Shown in pieces: positions 12,241 to 24,151 of a DNA stretch of 64,000 bases. This DNA comes from Dipteronia dyeriana (Eukaryota; Streptophyta; Magnoliopsida; Sapindales; Sapindaceae): positions 20,834,001 to 20,898,000 of the forward strand of contig CM065303.1 of the NCBI GenBank assembly GCA_032871835.1, written 5' to 3'. Positions within the stretch are counted from its first letter, which is position 1. Each line of letters starts with the position of its first letter. The position numbers and the translations under genes are program-made. Below the pieces are notes generated by a model, which saw only the letters and a program-made list of their open reading frames with translations, made no database searches and had not been told where the DNA came from.

Positions 12241-12639
12241 AATATTTCCACCCTCCATAACGAATGATGTTTATATAATTATGTTGTGGTTGTATTAAAA
12301 TATTTACGATTTCAAAAATAATTTTTTAAAAAAAACTTCTTAAAGTCATATTAGCCCAAGCCTCAAAGGGCTCTAGATCGTCAAGAGATAAGCCCAAGAA
12401 CCCCAAGACATAAAACTCATCATTACTTCAATAGGTTTATATGCTTGGCCCATTTGGAAAACCTATTGTTCATTGTATGGGTATTACTTTACTACTTATA
12501 AACCATTTTAATCTCATTTCTTTATCTATGTGGGATTCACATTACACAGCTTTTCAATAAAACTTTTCCACCCTATAAAACAGGGTGAAATTTACTTAAT
12601 TATGTTGTGAATGTATTAAAAAAAAATTGATTACACAAA
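12241..12639. other. AT-rich spacer with a ~300 bp insertion-like segment
   Basis: The phrases near 12236-12300 ('aataaaatatttccaccct..attatgttgtg') recur at 12556-12620, so ~300 bases between them look inserted or duplicated. That segment (12345-12540) is richer in G+C, with 'aagcccaagaaccccaagac' and 'tatgtgggattcacatta', which resembles LTR/TRIM-type sequence. No terminal structure could be fixed. Confidence 0.4.
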
Positions 12640-13231
12640 ATATTTTATATTGATTATAATTCACATTTTTATAGAAAATGTTGTCATAAATCTATCAATG
12701 CAAATCTACATATATCAACATGTTTTAACATGTGATTACACAATTTACATTATGATTAAATAAAACGACATTCGATTTTACAAAGATATAATATAAATTC
12801 TCCTTGATATTTTGAAAGAAAAGTTTGTCATGCATATATGAATCCAAAACTTCATATATCAATACTCTATATAATATGATTACGATGTTTAGGTAGTGCT
12901 TATATAAATAAATGTTCAAGCACACAAGCTATATAATATGGATTCTAATGGAGACTGTTACAGAAATGGTTATCATCATTTATCAATGCAAATGTGTTTA
13001 TATTGACTTTTTAGCTATAATTATACATATTACATTGTGATTGTAACGACGTATATGCAATCACACAATATATATAATGTATATTCTGTTTAATATTTTT
13101 ATAGAAAATATAGTCATGCATATATCAATACAAATCTTTGTATATCAACACTCTTTAAAATATGATTATATATCTTAAACTTTAATTTTAAAACCGATAT
13201 TCAATCACAAAAAAAAAATATAATATGGATT
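12640..13231 (+). repeat. ~142 bp tandem array, left part
   Basis: Four degenerate units, marked by 'agaaaa-tt-gtcat' near 12671, 12817, 12958 and 13097, carry conserved pieces 'caatgcaaatc', 'tatatcaacactc' and 'ggattcta'. The same unit in the same orientation resumes at 27506, so the array was one block before the nest at 13232-27500 landed in it. Confidence 0.75.
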
Positions 13232-14535
13232 TGAAAAGTACACAACACAGTTAATTTCCCTTAAGCTAACCTGGGGGGGGTAGATTATTACATATTTTTT
13301 CAATCCCTTGAACAAACGCAAGTTTATCCCTTTAAATAGCTTGTATCACAGTTTATTAATCAAACAGAAGTATATATAGTTCAATAAAGACTATGCAATG
13401 TCAAGCAAAAATGAATGTAAATAACCCTTTACATGTGATACAATTTCACTTTGTATATAGGCTTAATAAACCCAATGCCTTTTGCATAGACAAAGCTTGA
13501 TATAATATGAATATCAGTTACAAAGATATCAAACAAGATATTTATCAGTACATATACAAATGTCAAAGAGATAATGATAGAGAAAATCAACACATGGTTT
13601 TTACGTGGTAAAATATCCGAAGAGGAAACATCCACACGTTGATACCACAACCACCGGTAAAACAACTTCCACTAGTAAGATAAAAGTACAATCTCTCAAG
13701 TGACCAATCCACCTAAAGAGACACCCTTCTATCCTACCCAATGAAAGAAGTTTCTCCTTACTTGACTATCCGGATCACCCCGATCCTAGTCAAGACACCA
13801 TTCTTAGCTATCCAGATCACCCCAATCATAGCCAAGACTTTCATGCTTAACTACGAATCACCCCGATTCTAGTTAAGTCTTTCTTGCTTAGCTATCATAT
13901 CACCCTGATCCTAGCTAAGACTTTCACACCTTTTACAAGGACTTTTATGTGATTGTGAATGCAAAATGCAAACAAGCACACAACTTAAAATATGGTGATC
14001 AACACATCCTACAGGAACTAAACTTATACATGAAAATTCACAATCAAATATGTCTAGTTACTACGGAAGAATAACAATTCTAAAAAATGTGAAACACCAA
14101 AACATATTTAACTTCTAGATTTATTCATGTCACTAACCTTGAATCAATCATATACATTTAAGTAGGTAATCAAGATTTAGTATCAAACACAAAATCATGC
14201 TAGAATCACAACATATGATCAAAAAAAGTTATAGCAACAAATATAGACCATGTATTCACAAAGTAGACAATAAAAGCATATTAAGCTCTATATTTATAAT
14301 AATTTGTGCTAATTATGAAAATAGTCAACTAAGAAGACTTAGCACAAGTAAAGACTATTTTTTTTCTTCAAAATCAATCAATCAAAGTCCAAAATAGTCC
14401 TAAATAGAAATCTAGCACAATACAAAACACGAACATTTGAAAACATAGGCTTAATCAAAAACTTTACTCAACATGTAAGATTTTAATTAAGATCAATCTA
14501 GCTTTATTAGAGTCTAAAACTCTAATCAACTATAT

Positions 14536-14580
<45 letters not shown>
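14536..14580. repeat. (TA)n microsatellite
   Basis: About 22 uninterrupted TA dinucleotides lie inside the minus-strand solo LTR. Confidence 0.95.
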
Positions 14581-14584
<4 letters not shown>

Positions 14585-14977
14585 GAAGAAAACTCAAGGT
14601 GATTGAAGACTTGAAGATCAAACTCAAAGTGATTGAAGACTTGAAGATCAAACTCAAGAGAGATATCAATACCTCAAGTGAAAAACATGCATCCTCGTTT
14701 TTGTGAGTTACCAGAAAACTCAATCAAATAACTATAAACTCTTTTGGAAATGGTAAAGGACTCTCCTACAAAGATTCTCCAACTTGAATCACTCGAATCA
14801 TACTCCGAATGAGAAAGTTATGGTGTTTGAAAGTTGGAAAATTGGAGAGAAAATTTCCGTACTTGTGTTTTTCATTTTTTCTTCTTGCAAAAGATTGAGA
14901 GGGAAAAAGGTATATATAGGAGGGAAAATAAATAAAAGACAAACCAAAGGGCTAATCAAGAGGTGCTACCTCTGCTG

Positions 14978-15049
14978 CCCGTGGAGGCATGTGGCCTCCA
15001 CGGGAGCAGAAGGCATCTATCCCCGTGGAGGCCACATGCCTTCACAGGG
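14978..15049 (-). promoter_or_regulatory. Paired GC-rich palindromes upstream of an LTR TATA box
   Basis: CCCGTGGAGG (14978-14987) pairs perfectly with CCTCCACGGG (14995-15004) across a 7-base loop. A second near-perfect palindrome, CCCGTGGAGG to CCTTCACAGG, spans about 15023-15048. On the minus strand these sit ~60-120 bases upstream of a TATATA box (14911-14917). Comparable palindromes sit at the same place in the other LTRs here. Confidence 0.75.
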
Positions 15050-15128
15050 AGAGGTGCAATGACCCTTTTTTGTCCATCTTGTCTCCTCTCCCACACCTTT
15101 GTGTTCTTAGACCATTCTCCATTTTCAG

Positions 15129-16321
15129 TGTAAGAACCTCAATTTTATGATTGACTTATTTCAAGACAAATAACATTGGGGATTCAATGTGTAACGGATA
15201 GCTTAGGCTTTTGATGGCAAGCATCCAAGATCCCGGTGAGCTTCAAGAGGTAGTTCACTTGTGCCTAATTCTTAGTGAAGAGATTTAGTTGCACATACTC
15301 ACATTTCATATATATGCACTTATATTGACATGAGTTTGTTATTGCACACACACAAACACACACACTTCATGTTTTTGAGTTGTTGCATGTGTTATCATGC
15401 ATTTCATTCTTAGTCTTAAGTGTGGTGATTGTTGTGTGCTTGATTCTTATTCCGTTGCTTGACCGGATACGTCCGCGCTTGCACGATGGTGTGTTTATTT
15501 TAGTGTGTTGAGTGACCATTTGAGAAGGTTTGACTCTTCTCTTAGTTTGATCTTTGGTCACGTGGTTTTATTCCATGAGTTTTGGCATTCTTATTAAAGT
15601 CCAAATATGATGTTTGGTCACTCAATTAACTATAACTCTTTCTACAGACATCCAAATCATGTTTTTTAAATTGAAGTAGAAACTAGAATTTCATACCTTT
15701 CCAACGGTATAGTATACGAAAGGTTTGGATATCGTTTAGTCATGTTTTGGGTCGCTTGAAGCTCAAGCTGTTGTGCTGTTGCGTTTTTCCCTAGAGCATA
15801 GCGACCTCAAGGCGACCTCACTTCCAGGTCACCCTAAGGTCGCTTCTATTGCTTGAAAATCAGTTTTTTCTCTCCCAAAACATCGTAGTTTGATTTGGAT
15901 CATATATATACTTCATCTTCTTCCCCATTTTGACCTAGAACTCCAAATTTCCAGATCTTAGTAAGAGAAAGAGTTCCCCTAGTGAGAGAAAGCTCCAAGT
16001 TTGCTTCTTTGTCTCTCTAAACCCAAAACCCATCTCCAGCTTGCATCATTCTTCATCATATGAGCATGGGTGTTCTTGGTTTCATGACTAGGTAAGTTAG
16101 AACTTCATTGAACATCTTTTATTGTTCTTCTTACTCTAGATTAGGTGTTTATTGCATGATTAAATACATAGACTCTATTTTATTGCATATTTATGAGTCT
16201 TGATAACATGATTGGGTTTTTTTATTGATAGCTTGAATTTAGGACATATTTTCCCTTCTTGTGTTATTTATATTTCCGCACCTTACACTTGATGTTGTAG
16301 TTTGTTTTGTTGGGTGAATTT
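15129..16321 (+). mobile_element. Solo LTR, family A/C-like, left part
   Basis: Starts TGTAAGAACCTCAATTTTAT, matching the LTR starts at 719 (minus), 8009 and 59657. It continues with family A/C LTR content to 16321, where element B1 is inserted, and resumes at 26778-26881. The 5-mer TTCAG flanks it on both sides (15124-15128 and 26882-26886), an exact target-site duplication, although the terminal CA is not preserved. The small minus-strand frame at 15367-15561 is a chance frame. Confidence 0.8.
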
Positions 16322-18814
16322 TATTAGGTTTTAGTTTGTGTTGGCATTAATTCCATATCAAAATGATGTTTACTTGTAATGATTTAGTTATTTAGATTCA
16401 TGATGATTCAAGCTTCAAAGAAGAATGAACAACAACTCAAAGCAAGTTCAAAGTCTTTAAAGAAAAAGGATGCAATATGATTCTACAAAGGTATACTAAG
16501 ACCTTATCTTTATCTTAAAAGGCTTAGGTACACACACACAATTCATACATTTGTGTCCCTGCATCATTGTGCACCATTATAGGTATACACATACAATTTA
16601 TTCATGTGTGTCCCTACATCGTTGTGCACCATGTATAACACATTCACACACTTGAAGATGAATGCTCATGCATTGGTATGGAAATAACATGTTTTGGAAA
16701 ATGCATGATTGGAGACTATCTATACGTAGTTTGTATTCTAGTATGAATTGTGTTTGTGTGTGTATATGTTTGTATAACATGGATGTTGAACTTGAATTTA
16801 GTCCTAAATCATTCTTGATTGAGTTTCGGTCATTTTGGTTACTCATAATATTGATTTCAAGTTCTAAGTTAAAAGATACTACACTTTTAACATGTTACAT
16901 ACATTCTCGTCGTATTCGTATATCGAGTCGAATTATTATTTTTTGGGTTGAGTATCTTATATGTCCATGTCCTTGTGAGAGTTATGGTTCTTAATCTACA
17001 AACAGATTCGAATTCTAAGTTTGGAGGCCGGGGAACGGTCGAAGAACGCGAGGGAAGCGCAACGGAATTGCACCATGGCCGAATGCCATGAAGAGGTGCA
17101 AGCCCGAGATGGTGCCTGGCCATCTCGGCTGCAACACCTTGTTGCCCTGAGATGCCCACGCTCCATCTTGGGGAAGCAATATCAAAGAGGGTCATTTTTG
17201 TCTTTTGGATTCTTTCTTTCCCTCTCATTTATATTCTCTTTCCCTCTCACATTTTATTCTAAGAAGAAATTCAAACATGTGTGCAGAAATTTTCTCTCTA
17301 CATTTTCTCACCTTCCAAACACCATAACTTCTTCATTTGAACTCCGATTTGAGTGATTAAAAGTTGAGAATGTTTGTATATTCATCCTCCATCTTTTCTC
17401 TGAAGGTTTGAGTGAGTTCTATTGCTGTTTTTGGAGTCTAAACACATAAAAACGGGACTGCACCAAAATCAACTAAGGTATTGATTTTCTCTCAAAGTTT
17501 TCTTTTAATACTTGGTCAATTGCCTTGGGTTTTCTTCCTCAACTTATATATGTGTATTGTGAGTTTTTTTATTTGAGTTTTGAACTCTTTTAAAGCTAGG
17601 TTGAGTTTCAATTGAAATCTTACAAGTTGAGTTTGATTTTGATTTTGCCTATGTTTTCAAATGTTTGGTATTGTATTGTGCAAGCTTTTATTCTAGGACT
17701 ATTTGATGATCTTTGATTTATTGATTTTGTGAAAAATAGTTCCTCACATGTATTAGGCTCTCTTTACCGAATTCTGACATCAATACATATGCTTATGTTC
17801 TTTTGAGCTATTCATGTGTTTTGTTGAATCTATGAATAAGAATATGCTCTAGAACTTTAGCTTTAATCTAAATGACTTTGTCATATGATTTTAGCATGTT
17901 TTTTGTTTATGTGATTTAAACTTGATTTTGTGATTAATTGAACATATCTTGTGATTCAAGTTTAGATCTATGCATGTATCTAGGTGGTGATAAATGTTGA
18001 ACATATCTTACATGATCTAGATGATTTGAACATGCATGATTGGCTAGACTACATGTGATTTGTGCATTCATGCTCATGTCTAGTGTTTTCTATAGGATGT
18101 GTTGATCATAGCATTCTATATTACGTGCTTGTTTGCGTTTTGCATTCATGATCACCTAGATGCCTTGTGAGAAGGAAGTCTTGACAATAGGTGTGAGACC
18201 TATGTTGTTGAGCAAGAAGTCTTGGCAAGAGGTGTGAGACCTTGGATTGTCAAGAAACAAAGTCTTGGCTAGAGTCGGGAGGACTCGGATAGTCGAGCAA
18301 GATGTCTTGCCAAGGGTCATGAGGATCCGGATAGGTGAGCGAGGAAGTCTTGACTAGAGTCGGGAGGACTCGGATAGTTGAGCAAAAAGTCTTGCCTTGG
18401 GTCGTAAGGATCCGGTAAAGTGAGCAAGGAAGTCTTGACAAGAGATTGTACTTGTCTTATCTACTAGTGAATTTTTTTTGCCGGTGGTTGCTAACCCGTG
18501 GATGTTTCCTCTTCAGAGGTTTACCACGTTATATCTTGTGTCAACTTCTCTCTATCCCTATCTCTATAGTATTTGTATTTGTTATTTGAATACTATGGAT
18601 AGAACTCTTTATGTAAGTTGACTTCCTTTCTATAATATAGATTGTGTATGTGTTACAATTACTTGTTTGTATCATACTTTACTTGTTTTATATATTGATT
18701 AAGCGTCTAGAGGGACAAAGTTTTGTTTGTTTCTAAAGGAGTCAAAAAAGGTGTCTAACCTATTCACCCCCCCTCTAGGTTAGCCTTGAGCATTAAACCG
18801 TGTTTGTATTTTCA
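16322..18814 (+). mobile_element. 5' LTR of element B1 (2493 bp)
   Basis: Starts TATTAGGTTTTAG (the 3' copy has TGTTAGG) and ends ..TTGTATTTTCA just before the primer site. From the left it holds two ~60 bp CA-rich repeats (16530-16640), a GC-rich stem (CCGAGATGG 17104-17112 with CCATCTCGG 17120-17128), a TATA region near 17228, and a ~45-50 bp tandem repeat of 'gaagtcttg..gaggactcggatag' type (18170-18450). It is close to the 3' LTR (24152-26777) but lacks ~40 bases near 18710. Frames at 16598-16846, 16662-16994, 16887-17228, 17021-17356 and 18250-18441 are chance frames. Confidence 0.9.
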
Positions 18815-18816
18815 AT

Positions 18817-18828
18817 TGGTATCAGAGC
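18817..18828 (+). other. Primer binding site of B1 (tRNA-iMet type)
   Basis: TGGTATCAGAGC two bases after the LTR end, as in A1 and B2. Confidence 0.9.
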
Positions 18829-18910
18829 AGGACACTGGATTGCACTTAGTGAGAGTCCGGGTGATACATTCAAGGTTTTTGAAAGGCGTTTGAAGTTACC
18901 TAATGATGTA

Positions 18911-20944
18911 ATGGCAGAAGAAGCCTCAAATACTTGGCCACCATTACTTCGAGGCATTAACTATGGGTATTGAAAGTTGAGGATGAAAGCCTACATCCGC
19001 TCTATTGATGAAAGGGCTTGGATGGTAGTGGAAGAAGGTTATAGTCCTCCTACCAAGGTTCAAGAGGATGGAACCATGATACTCAAGCCAAGGAGTTAAT
19101 GGACAACGAATGAGTTTGAGGTTGCTAAATGGCACCATCGTGCTATGAATGTCATCTTTGGAGGAGTTTATGGGCATCAATTTTCCTACATTTAAAATCT
19201 TGAATTCGCAAAGGAAGCTTGGGATACTCTTCAAGTTACTAATGAAGGAACCTTAGCGGTGAAGAAATCGAGGCTTCAAATGTTGGCATCACAATTTGAA
19301 GGTTTCAGTATGGGTGAAGAAGAAAAGTTCTAAGACTTCCAATTCCTGCTTCTTATCATTGCTAACCAATGTCAAGCACTTGGAGTACCTATCTCAAAAG
19401 AGAGTTTAAATTGAAAAATCCTTAGGTCTCTTCCTAAGAGATTCAAATCAAAGGTGATGGCCATTGAAGAAAGCAAGGATGTGGATAGTATGAACATTGA
19501 TGAGTTGCTTGGGTCTCTCCAAACTTATGAGATGTGCTTGAAGCCAAAGATTAAGAGTAAGGGAATCGCTCTCAATGCTATAGAGGAGGAGAGTGATGAT
19601 GAAAATAAAGAGATGGCTCTTTTGGTTATAAGGTTTAAGAAGTTTCTAAAAAAGAATGCCAAGCCTAGAGGCTAGTCTTCTAAGGAAAAAGGAGTTAAGA
19701 AAACATCATCTCCAAATAATGAGAAGAATAGTCAAGCCATGAATAAGAAAGATGTTCAATGCTATAATTGTCACGGTTTTGGTCACTTTGCTAGTGAGTG
19801 CACCAAGAAGCCATTTAAGAAAGACAAGAAAGGCAAAGTGTTGGCGGCTACTTGGAGTGATGATAACTCTAGTGACAATGAGAGCTCTAGTAGTGAGTCT
19901 TCAAGTGATGAAGAGTTGGTGAGCAACTTTGTAGCTCTAACGACCTCTCATTCTCCATTAGATGTTGATGGTACAATATCTTTGAACAAGGACTTTGATG
20001 CAAATCATCATGGAAGCTCTAGTTCCATTCCTACTAATCTTGAGTTGTTGGAAAAGATAGAAAAGATTGAAAAAGCTAGAGATAATGCTCTAAGAGAGGT
20101 AGTTGAGAACGATGATTTGATCAATAAACAACTAGATGAGTTTGTGGTTGTTACTCGTACACTTCTTGGTAAGAAAGGTGATATTATGAAGAAGTTTAGA
20201 GAAGTTGAAAAGATAAACCTTGAGAAGGATAATGTGATATCTTCTTTGAAGAAGAGAGAACAAGAATTGATGGAAGAGATAGACACGGCTAAGGAGGCCA
20301 TCAAGGACTTAATGAATGATTCGGTAAGTGTGTCTAGTGTTAGGAATCCTGTTAACTCTCATAGTGGTGAAGATGACTTTGTAGTTGAAGAGGAGCTCTT
20401 GGAAGCACTACTTCCTACTCGCTTTGATGAAGTCGTGATTGATAAGAAACCACACAATAAGAGAAAACCAAAAGCCAAGAAGAAGTTGGTGAACAAGGTA
20501 TCTTTGCAAACTACTAGTGAAGCTAGTTCAACTTCAAAAGGTATAATCCCATCTTTTATTCCAATTTGCCATTATTGCAACACAATAGGTCACATTAAGT
20601 CTAGGTGTTATAAATATATTGAAAAATGAAAATTAGGGAATGAATTTAGAGATAAGGAGATTAAACTTCAACTTGAACATGCTAAGGATTTGAAAGTTGA
20701 AAAACATGATATTTTTGCTAAGTATGAAAAGAAGTTTTGGAGTAGAAAGAAAACTAATCTTGTTCAACCTGACAAAGCTTGTGTTGAAAATGTTAAGGAA
20801 GAGTGAGTTAATGATATTCTTGTTAATCAAGTCATTGAAGGACTTTACTCTAGATTTAACATTGTTGTCAAGGATGATATTGGAACTGTTTGTGTAGGTA
20901 CACCCAAGAACAAGTGGTTCAAGGGTGAGTGCTCTTATCACTAA
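18911..20944 (+). pseudogene. Gag pseudogene of B1 (copia/Sirevirus-type)
   Basis: Starts at ATG 18911 (MAEEASNTWPPLL). The first ~550 bases have scattered stops; the C-terminal half is open from 19739. In order: UBN2-type gag core (YIRSIDERAWMVVEEGYSPP; later NIDELLGSLQTYEM), acidic linker, first zinc knuckle CYNCHGFGHFASEC with all ligands intact, Ser/Glu/Asp-rich spacer, a ~100-residue coiled coil (ELLEKIEKIEKARDNA..), and a second intact zinc knuckle CHYCNTIGHIKSRC. A TGC to TGA change makes a stop at 20629; homology continues to TAA 20942-20944. The partner in B2 is very similar. Gag would package RNA; no pol follows. Confidence 0.88.
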
Positions 20945-22631
20945 AATAAGAAGCACATATGAGATAGCTTTGAGGCTATATATCAATTGTGTGGAGAATT
21001 CTTGCTTGCTAGCTTTGAATACTCCATATATTGATATGAACTTGGTTATCGCACATCATGGTTGTTATAATGGTCAAAATTTGTTGATTAACGTTAGAGA
21101 AGTTCTTTTGATAAATGTGTTGATTGAGTTGAGATATTATGATTTTTATACTCTTGTTGTGAAACATCGTCAACTTGGTGTCATGAGGACATTCAAGGCA
21201 AGAGTGCTCATAAAAAGGGCGGAAAGTATGATATTTGGTGAATATAATATGCAAAAAGGTATCTCTATACTCTAATGCATGTTCGCTTAGATATTCATCT
21301 TTTGACTCAATTTTTTATATACATCTCATAGCATGTCATATTAGAGAATTTTGTATAGCATACATATGGTTCTCATTGACATTTTCTATTTTAGGATCTA
21401 ATAGTGATATTGTTCACATTGATCTTAACTTTGATGATTGTTTGTGTATAGTATATTGAGTGGCATTACTTTTGAAAAATATGAGCTTCATATTCTTTGA
21501 AAGCTACTCATTAGAGAAGTAATGATCTTGAATAAGTCTCTACTTATTGCTCTTAGATCATGTGCTTATGAGCCATGAAATTTTGGTTTTCTAAAAATTG
21601 CACCTTGCTTCTCTTATATGTTTTTCTAGTATGTTTAGTTTACTAATATGTAAACATTGGATACACCTTGAAGTTTTTGTGGTTAAGTACATTTAAAATG
21701 ACCTATGGTTAGTATCCATTTTGCTTCGACAACTACATAGAACTCAATGAGCACCTTCATGAAAAGGGCTACACACATTGGTTGTGAAAGCTACCTAATG
21801 TTAGAAAGAGCTACACCATTGTGATAAGTGAAAGCCATCATGAAGTGAATTTTGTTTATATAAAAAAAAATGGAAAATCAAAGAAGTGTTGAAATGAAAT
21901 TTTTAAAAAAATTCTTTTATTCAAAACATAAAAAGAAAAGGAGGAAGGCTTAAAAAGGAGTTTAGTTGAAAAATCAAATGAGTTAGGGTTGGAAAACAGA
22001 AATGGGATGATGAGCCACATGCACATACACGCTCATATGTTGAAATCTATTCTCTTAAAAGCAAAAATTCCGGATGATAATCGGTTTGACTTTTTATGGA
22101 AAAAGCTTAAGATGAATAGTTGTTGGAAATTGTTTGCATGTTGATTATCAAACAACTTCTTGATATATATTTGAAGCATATCTCACACACACACACACTT
22201 TGTTTATGAGTATGATGATATTTTAGCAACTGTTGAAGAATTATGAGAGAACTTGAAAAATCTTTGTGTATCTCTCTTAGCATATGAAGCTTATTTTGTT
22301 GATATTTCTTCAAATTGCTTGAATGTGTGATTGTGTGAACGTCTTTGTGAACTTTATGCTATTGATTTTAGTTATATCATTTATCAAGGGGGAGCATTGT
22401 ATTCTAGACATTGTTATCTTTTATGATATGTTCACATGCTTCATTTTGTTACATGTTGGCATAGTTTGACTTAATGATACTTGTAAGATATTACTCACTA
22501 TCTTTGTCTTGTATGATGATTCATTCTTAAGTCATAAGTCTTTGTTTTTATATATTTGTGACTAATATGCTTGTTTTTGTCTTTCACTCACTTTTGTTGT
22601 ATGTATATAGCATCTTATAACACAAGAACAA
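20945..22631 (+). other. Gag-ORF2 spacer of B1, no gene seen
   Basis: Homologous throughout to 52570-54262 of B2, but the longest frames differ between the copies, which argues against coding. No protease, integrase, RT or RNase H motif was found in any frame I read. A GGGGGAGC run lies at ~22388 and a (CA)n tract at ~22183-22196. Just before ORF2 there is a pyrimidine-rich stretch ending in TATATAGCATC, possibly an intron acceptor or promoter region. Confidence 0.6.
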
Positions 22632-23492
22632 ATGGGAAGAACTAAGGTTACCGGAAGTGGAAATCAATCAAATCCCATTGTGAATGTCAAATCTACCTCA
22701 AAAGGATCTAAAGCTTCAAGGCCAAAAGATTTAGGGATCTTTGGAACTAAGAAGATATTTCAAGAGAGAGGCATTGACTTAGGTAAGTGTAAAGATTCTT
22801 ATATTCTTAAGTGCATTAAGGATAGAAATTGGAAATCTTGGGTGAGCATGTTAGGAATTGTGAATGATACTCTTGTTAGAGAGTTTTATCTTGAATATAG
22901 AGAAAGTGCCACCTTATTGGATGCTTTGATGAAGATTAGGGGTGTTGTGTTTAGAGTTAACCCGGAAAACATTAACAAGTTTCTTGGGCTATCTAATGAT
23001 ATAGATTCGAGTTTTCTAGATGTAGATGTAATTGAGAATCTTAATATCATGGGTAGAACTCTTTGTGACAATGCTTCTTTTGAGTGGAAAGGTAGCGCAT
23101 ATATTAGTCAACATGAGTTAACTAAGGCTAGTACATTTTGGCACCTATTCATTTGCACTAACATTATTGGATCTTCGAATTCAACCGAGTTGCATAAGGA
23201 CAAGATCAAAATAGTGTATGCATTGGTGACTAATCAACCTATAAACCTTGGGGATCTACTTATGCTTTATATTGATAGTGCGACTTTCTCTACTAGAGGA
23301 GATAAAAAGCTTGCATTACCGGGGTTTATAACTTCTTTGTGTTTAGCTCGTGGTGTTAAGAGTAGAGAAGATGATGTTTTGGTACAACCCTTGGAAAAGT
23401 ATAGTGATAAACGTGTGTCATACATGTCATATAAGGAAAAGGGTAAGACATGTGATACTTTTAGACTATTTAGTAGTTCTCAAGTTGATTGA
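22632..23492 (+). CDS. ORF2 of B1, putative plant transposon protein, C-truncated
   Basis: A 286-residue open frame from ATG 22632 (MGRTKVTGSGNQ). A basic Ser/Lys-rich N-terminus (1-35) is followed by a globular domain (~40-250) with KKIFQERGIDLG, WVSMLGIVNDTLVREFYLEY, IRGVVFRVNPENINKFLGL, TKASTFWHLFICTNII and LPGFITSLCLARGV. This pattern fits the domain annotated 'putative plant transposon protein' (Transposase_32 in my recollection), common in plant retroelements and of unknown function. A TGA at 23490 ends it early; homology to B2 continues to TAG 23691-23693 and includes a coiled coil (KKVDELSAIVDKQDARIKEL). It is the only near-intact ORF in B1 besides the gag C-terminal half. Confidence 0.75.
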   Translation: MGRTKVTGSGNQSNPIVNVKSTSKGSKASRPKDLGIFGTKKIFQERGIDLGKCKDSYILKCIKDRNWKSWVSMLGIVNDTLVREFYLEYRESATLLDALMKIRGVVFRVNPENINKFLGLSNDIDSSFLDVDVIENLNIMGRTLCDNASFEWKGSAYISQHELTKASTFWHLFICTNIIGSSNSTELHKDKIKIVYALVTNQPINLGDLLMLYIDSATFSTRGDKKLALPGFITSLCLARGVKSREDDVLVQPLEKYSDKRVSYMSYKEKGKTCDTFRLFSSSQVD

Positions 23493-23693
23493 CAAGAGAC
23501 TATCACAAACATTCTTCTGGATTAAGCTTTACATTTGAAGAAGAAGGTTGATGAGCTTAGTGCTATAGTTGACAAACAAGATGCTAGAATAAAAGAGTTG
23601 AAGGAGTGTATTGCCTCAAGTTCAAGATCACCTCTCAACCATTATGTTAGATCAACTACTCGCACATCTTTCTTTAGTGGACCAAGTAGTTAG

Positions 23694-24151
23694 TATTTGA
23701 GTCTTGTGGTATATTTCTTACCTTTTGGCATCATTTCATGTCAAAAAGTGGGAGAAAGATATGCTAGTTACTTAGTTTCTTTTTATGTTGTTTTTGTGAA
23801 CTTTTGAACTTTCAATGACATGTAATAATTAGTCTTAAGATTTGGTTAAGAATTCTTGTGGTTTGGCATGTATTGAGGGGGAGATACATGTATTTGTGGA
23901 CTTAATTGTATATTCTTATTCATATTATATGTTGCCATTTGTTATTTTTCTCTTGTATATGCATTGTGCTTTGAGATGATTTGTAGGTTGCTTCAAGAGA
24001 AGATCAAGATGAAGTTCAAGAGTTGATGAATATTAGTTACAGGAATCTTACTCATTGTAATGTGAGGAAGTGATTTTGAGACCTATCTTCATTTTTATAT
24101 TTGTCGTAAATGTATAGGTGTTTTGACATGGAATTTGCCAAAGGGGGAGTT
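23694..24151 (+). other. 3' internal region of B1 with polypurine tracts
   Basis: Non-coding. It contains GAGGGGGAGAT near 23875 and the terminal tract GCCAAAGGGGGAG at 24138-24149, directly before the 3' LTR. An extra upstream tract is typical of the lineage. Confidence 0.75.

Larger units (their letters stand above)
13232..15128 (-). mobile_element. Minus-strand solo LTR, family B-like, 3' part
   Basis: Reverse-complemented, it matches family B LTRs: the TATA/leader part, the 47-bp-type tandem repeat (13740-13930), the 'ccaccggtaaa' block near 13650 and the end (C-run at 13273-13280, then ..ACTTTTCA). Together with 26887-27500 it forms one LTR (~2.5 kb) split by later insertions. The target duplication is GGATT (13227-13231) against CGATT (27501-27505). 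No internal domain is present, so it is a solo LTR. Short frames here (13429-13665, 14197-14397, 14526-14723, 14784-15062) are not genes. Confidence 0.8.

Noticed and set aside
16598..17356. Several 80-113 residue frames, with near-copies at 24428-24984
   Set aside because: They are conserved only because they lie in LTR copies; the frames are opened and closed by indels between LTRs.
18817..18828. tRNA gene at the TGGTATCAGAGC sites (also 2401, 30326, 50450)
   Set aside because: Only the 12-base primer-site complement of the initiator tRNA 3' end is present, always next to an LTR.
20008..20304. 98-residue minus-strand frame (also 51648-51944)
   Set aside because: Antisense shadow of the gag coiled coil, present in both elements because gag is.
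20925..21459. Possible pol ORF between gag and ORF2 of B1
   Set aside because: No DSG, HHCC, YVDD or DEDD-type motif in any frame, and the frames are not shared with B2.
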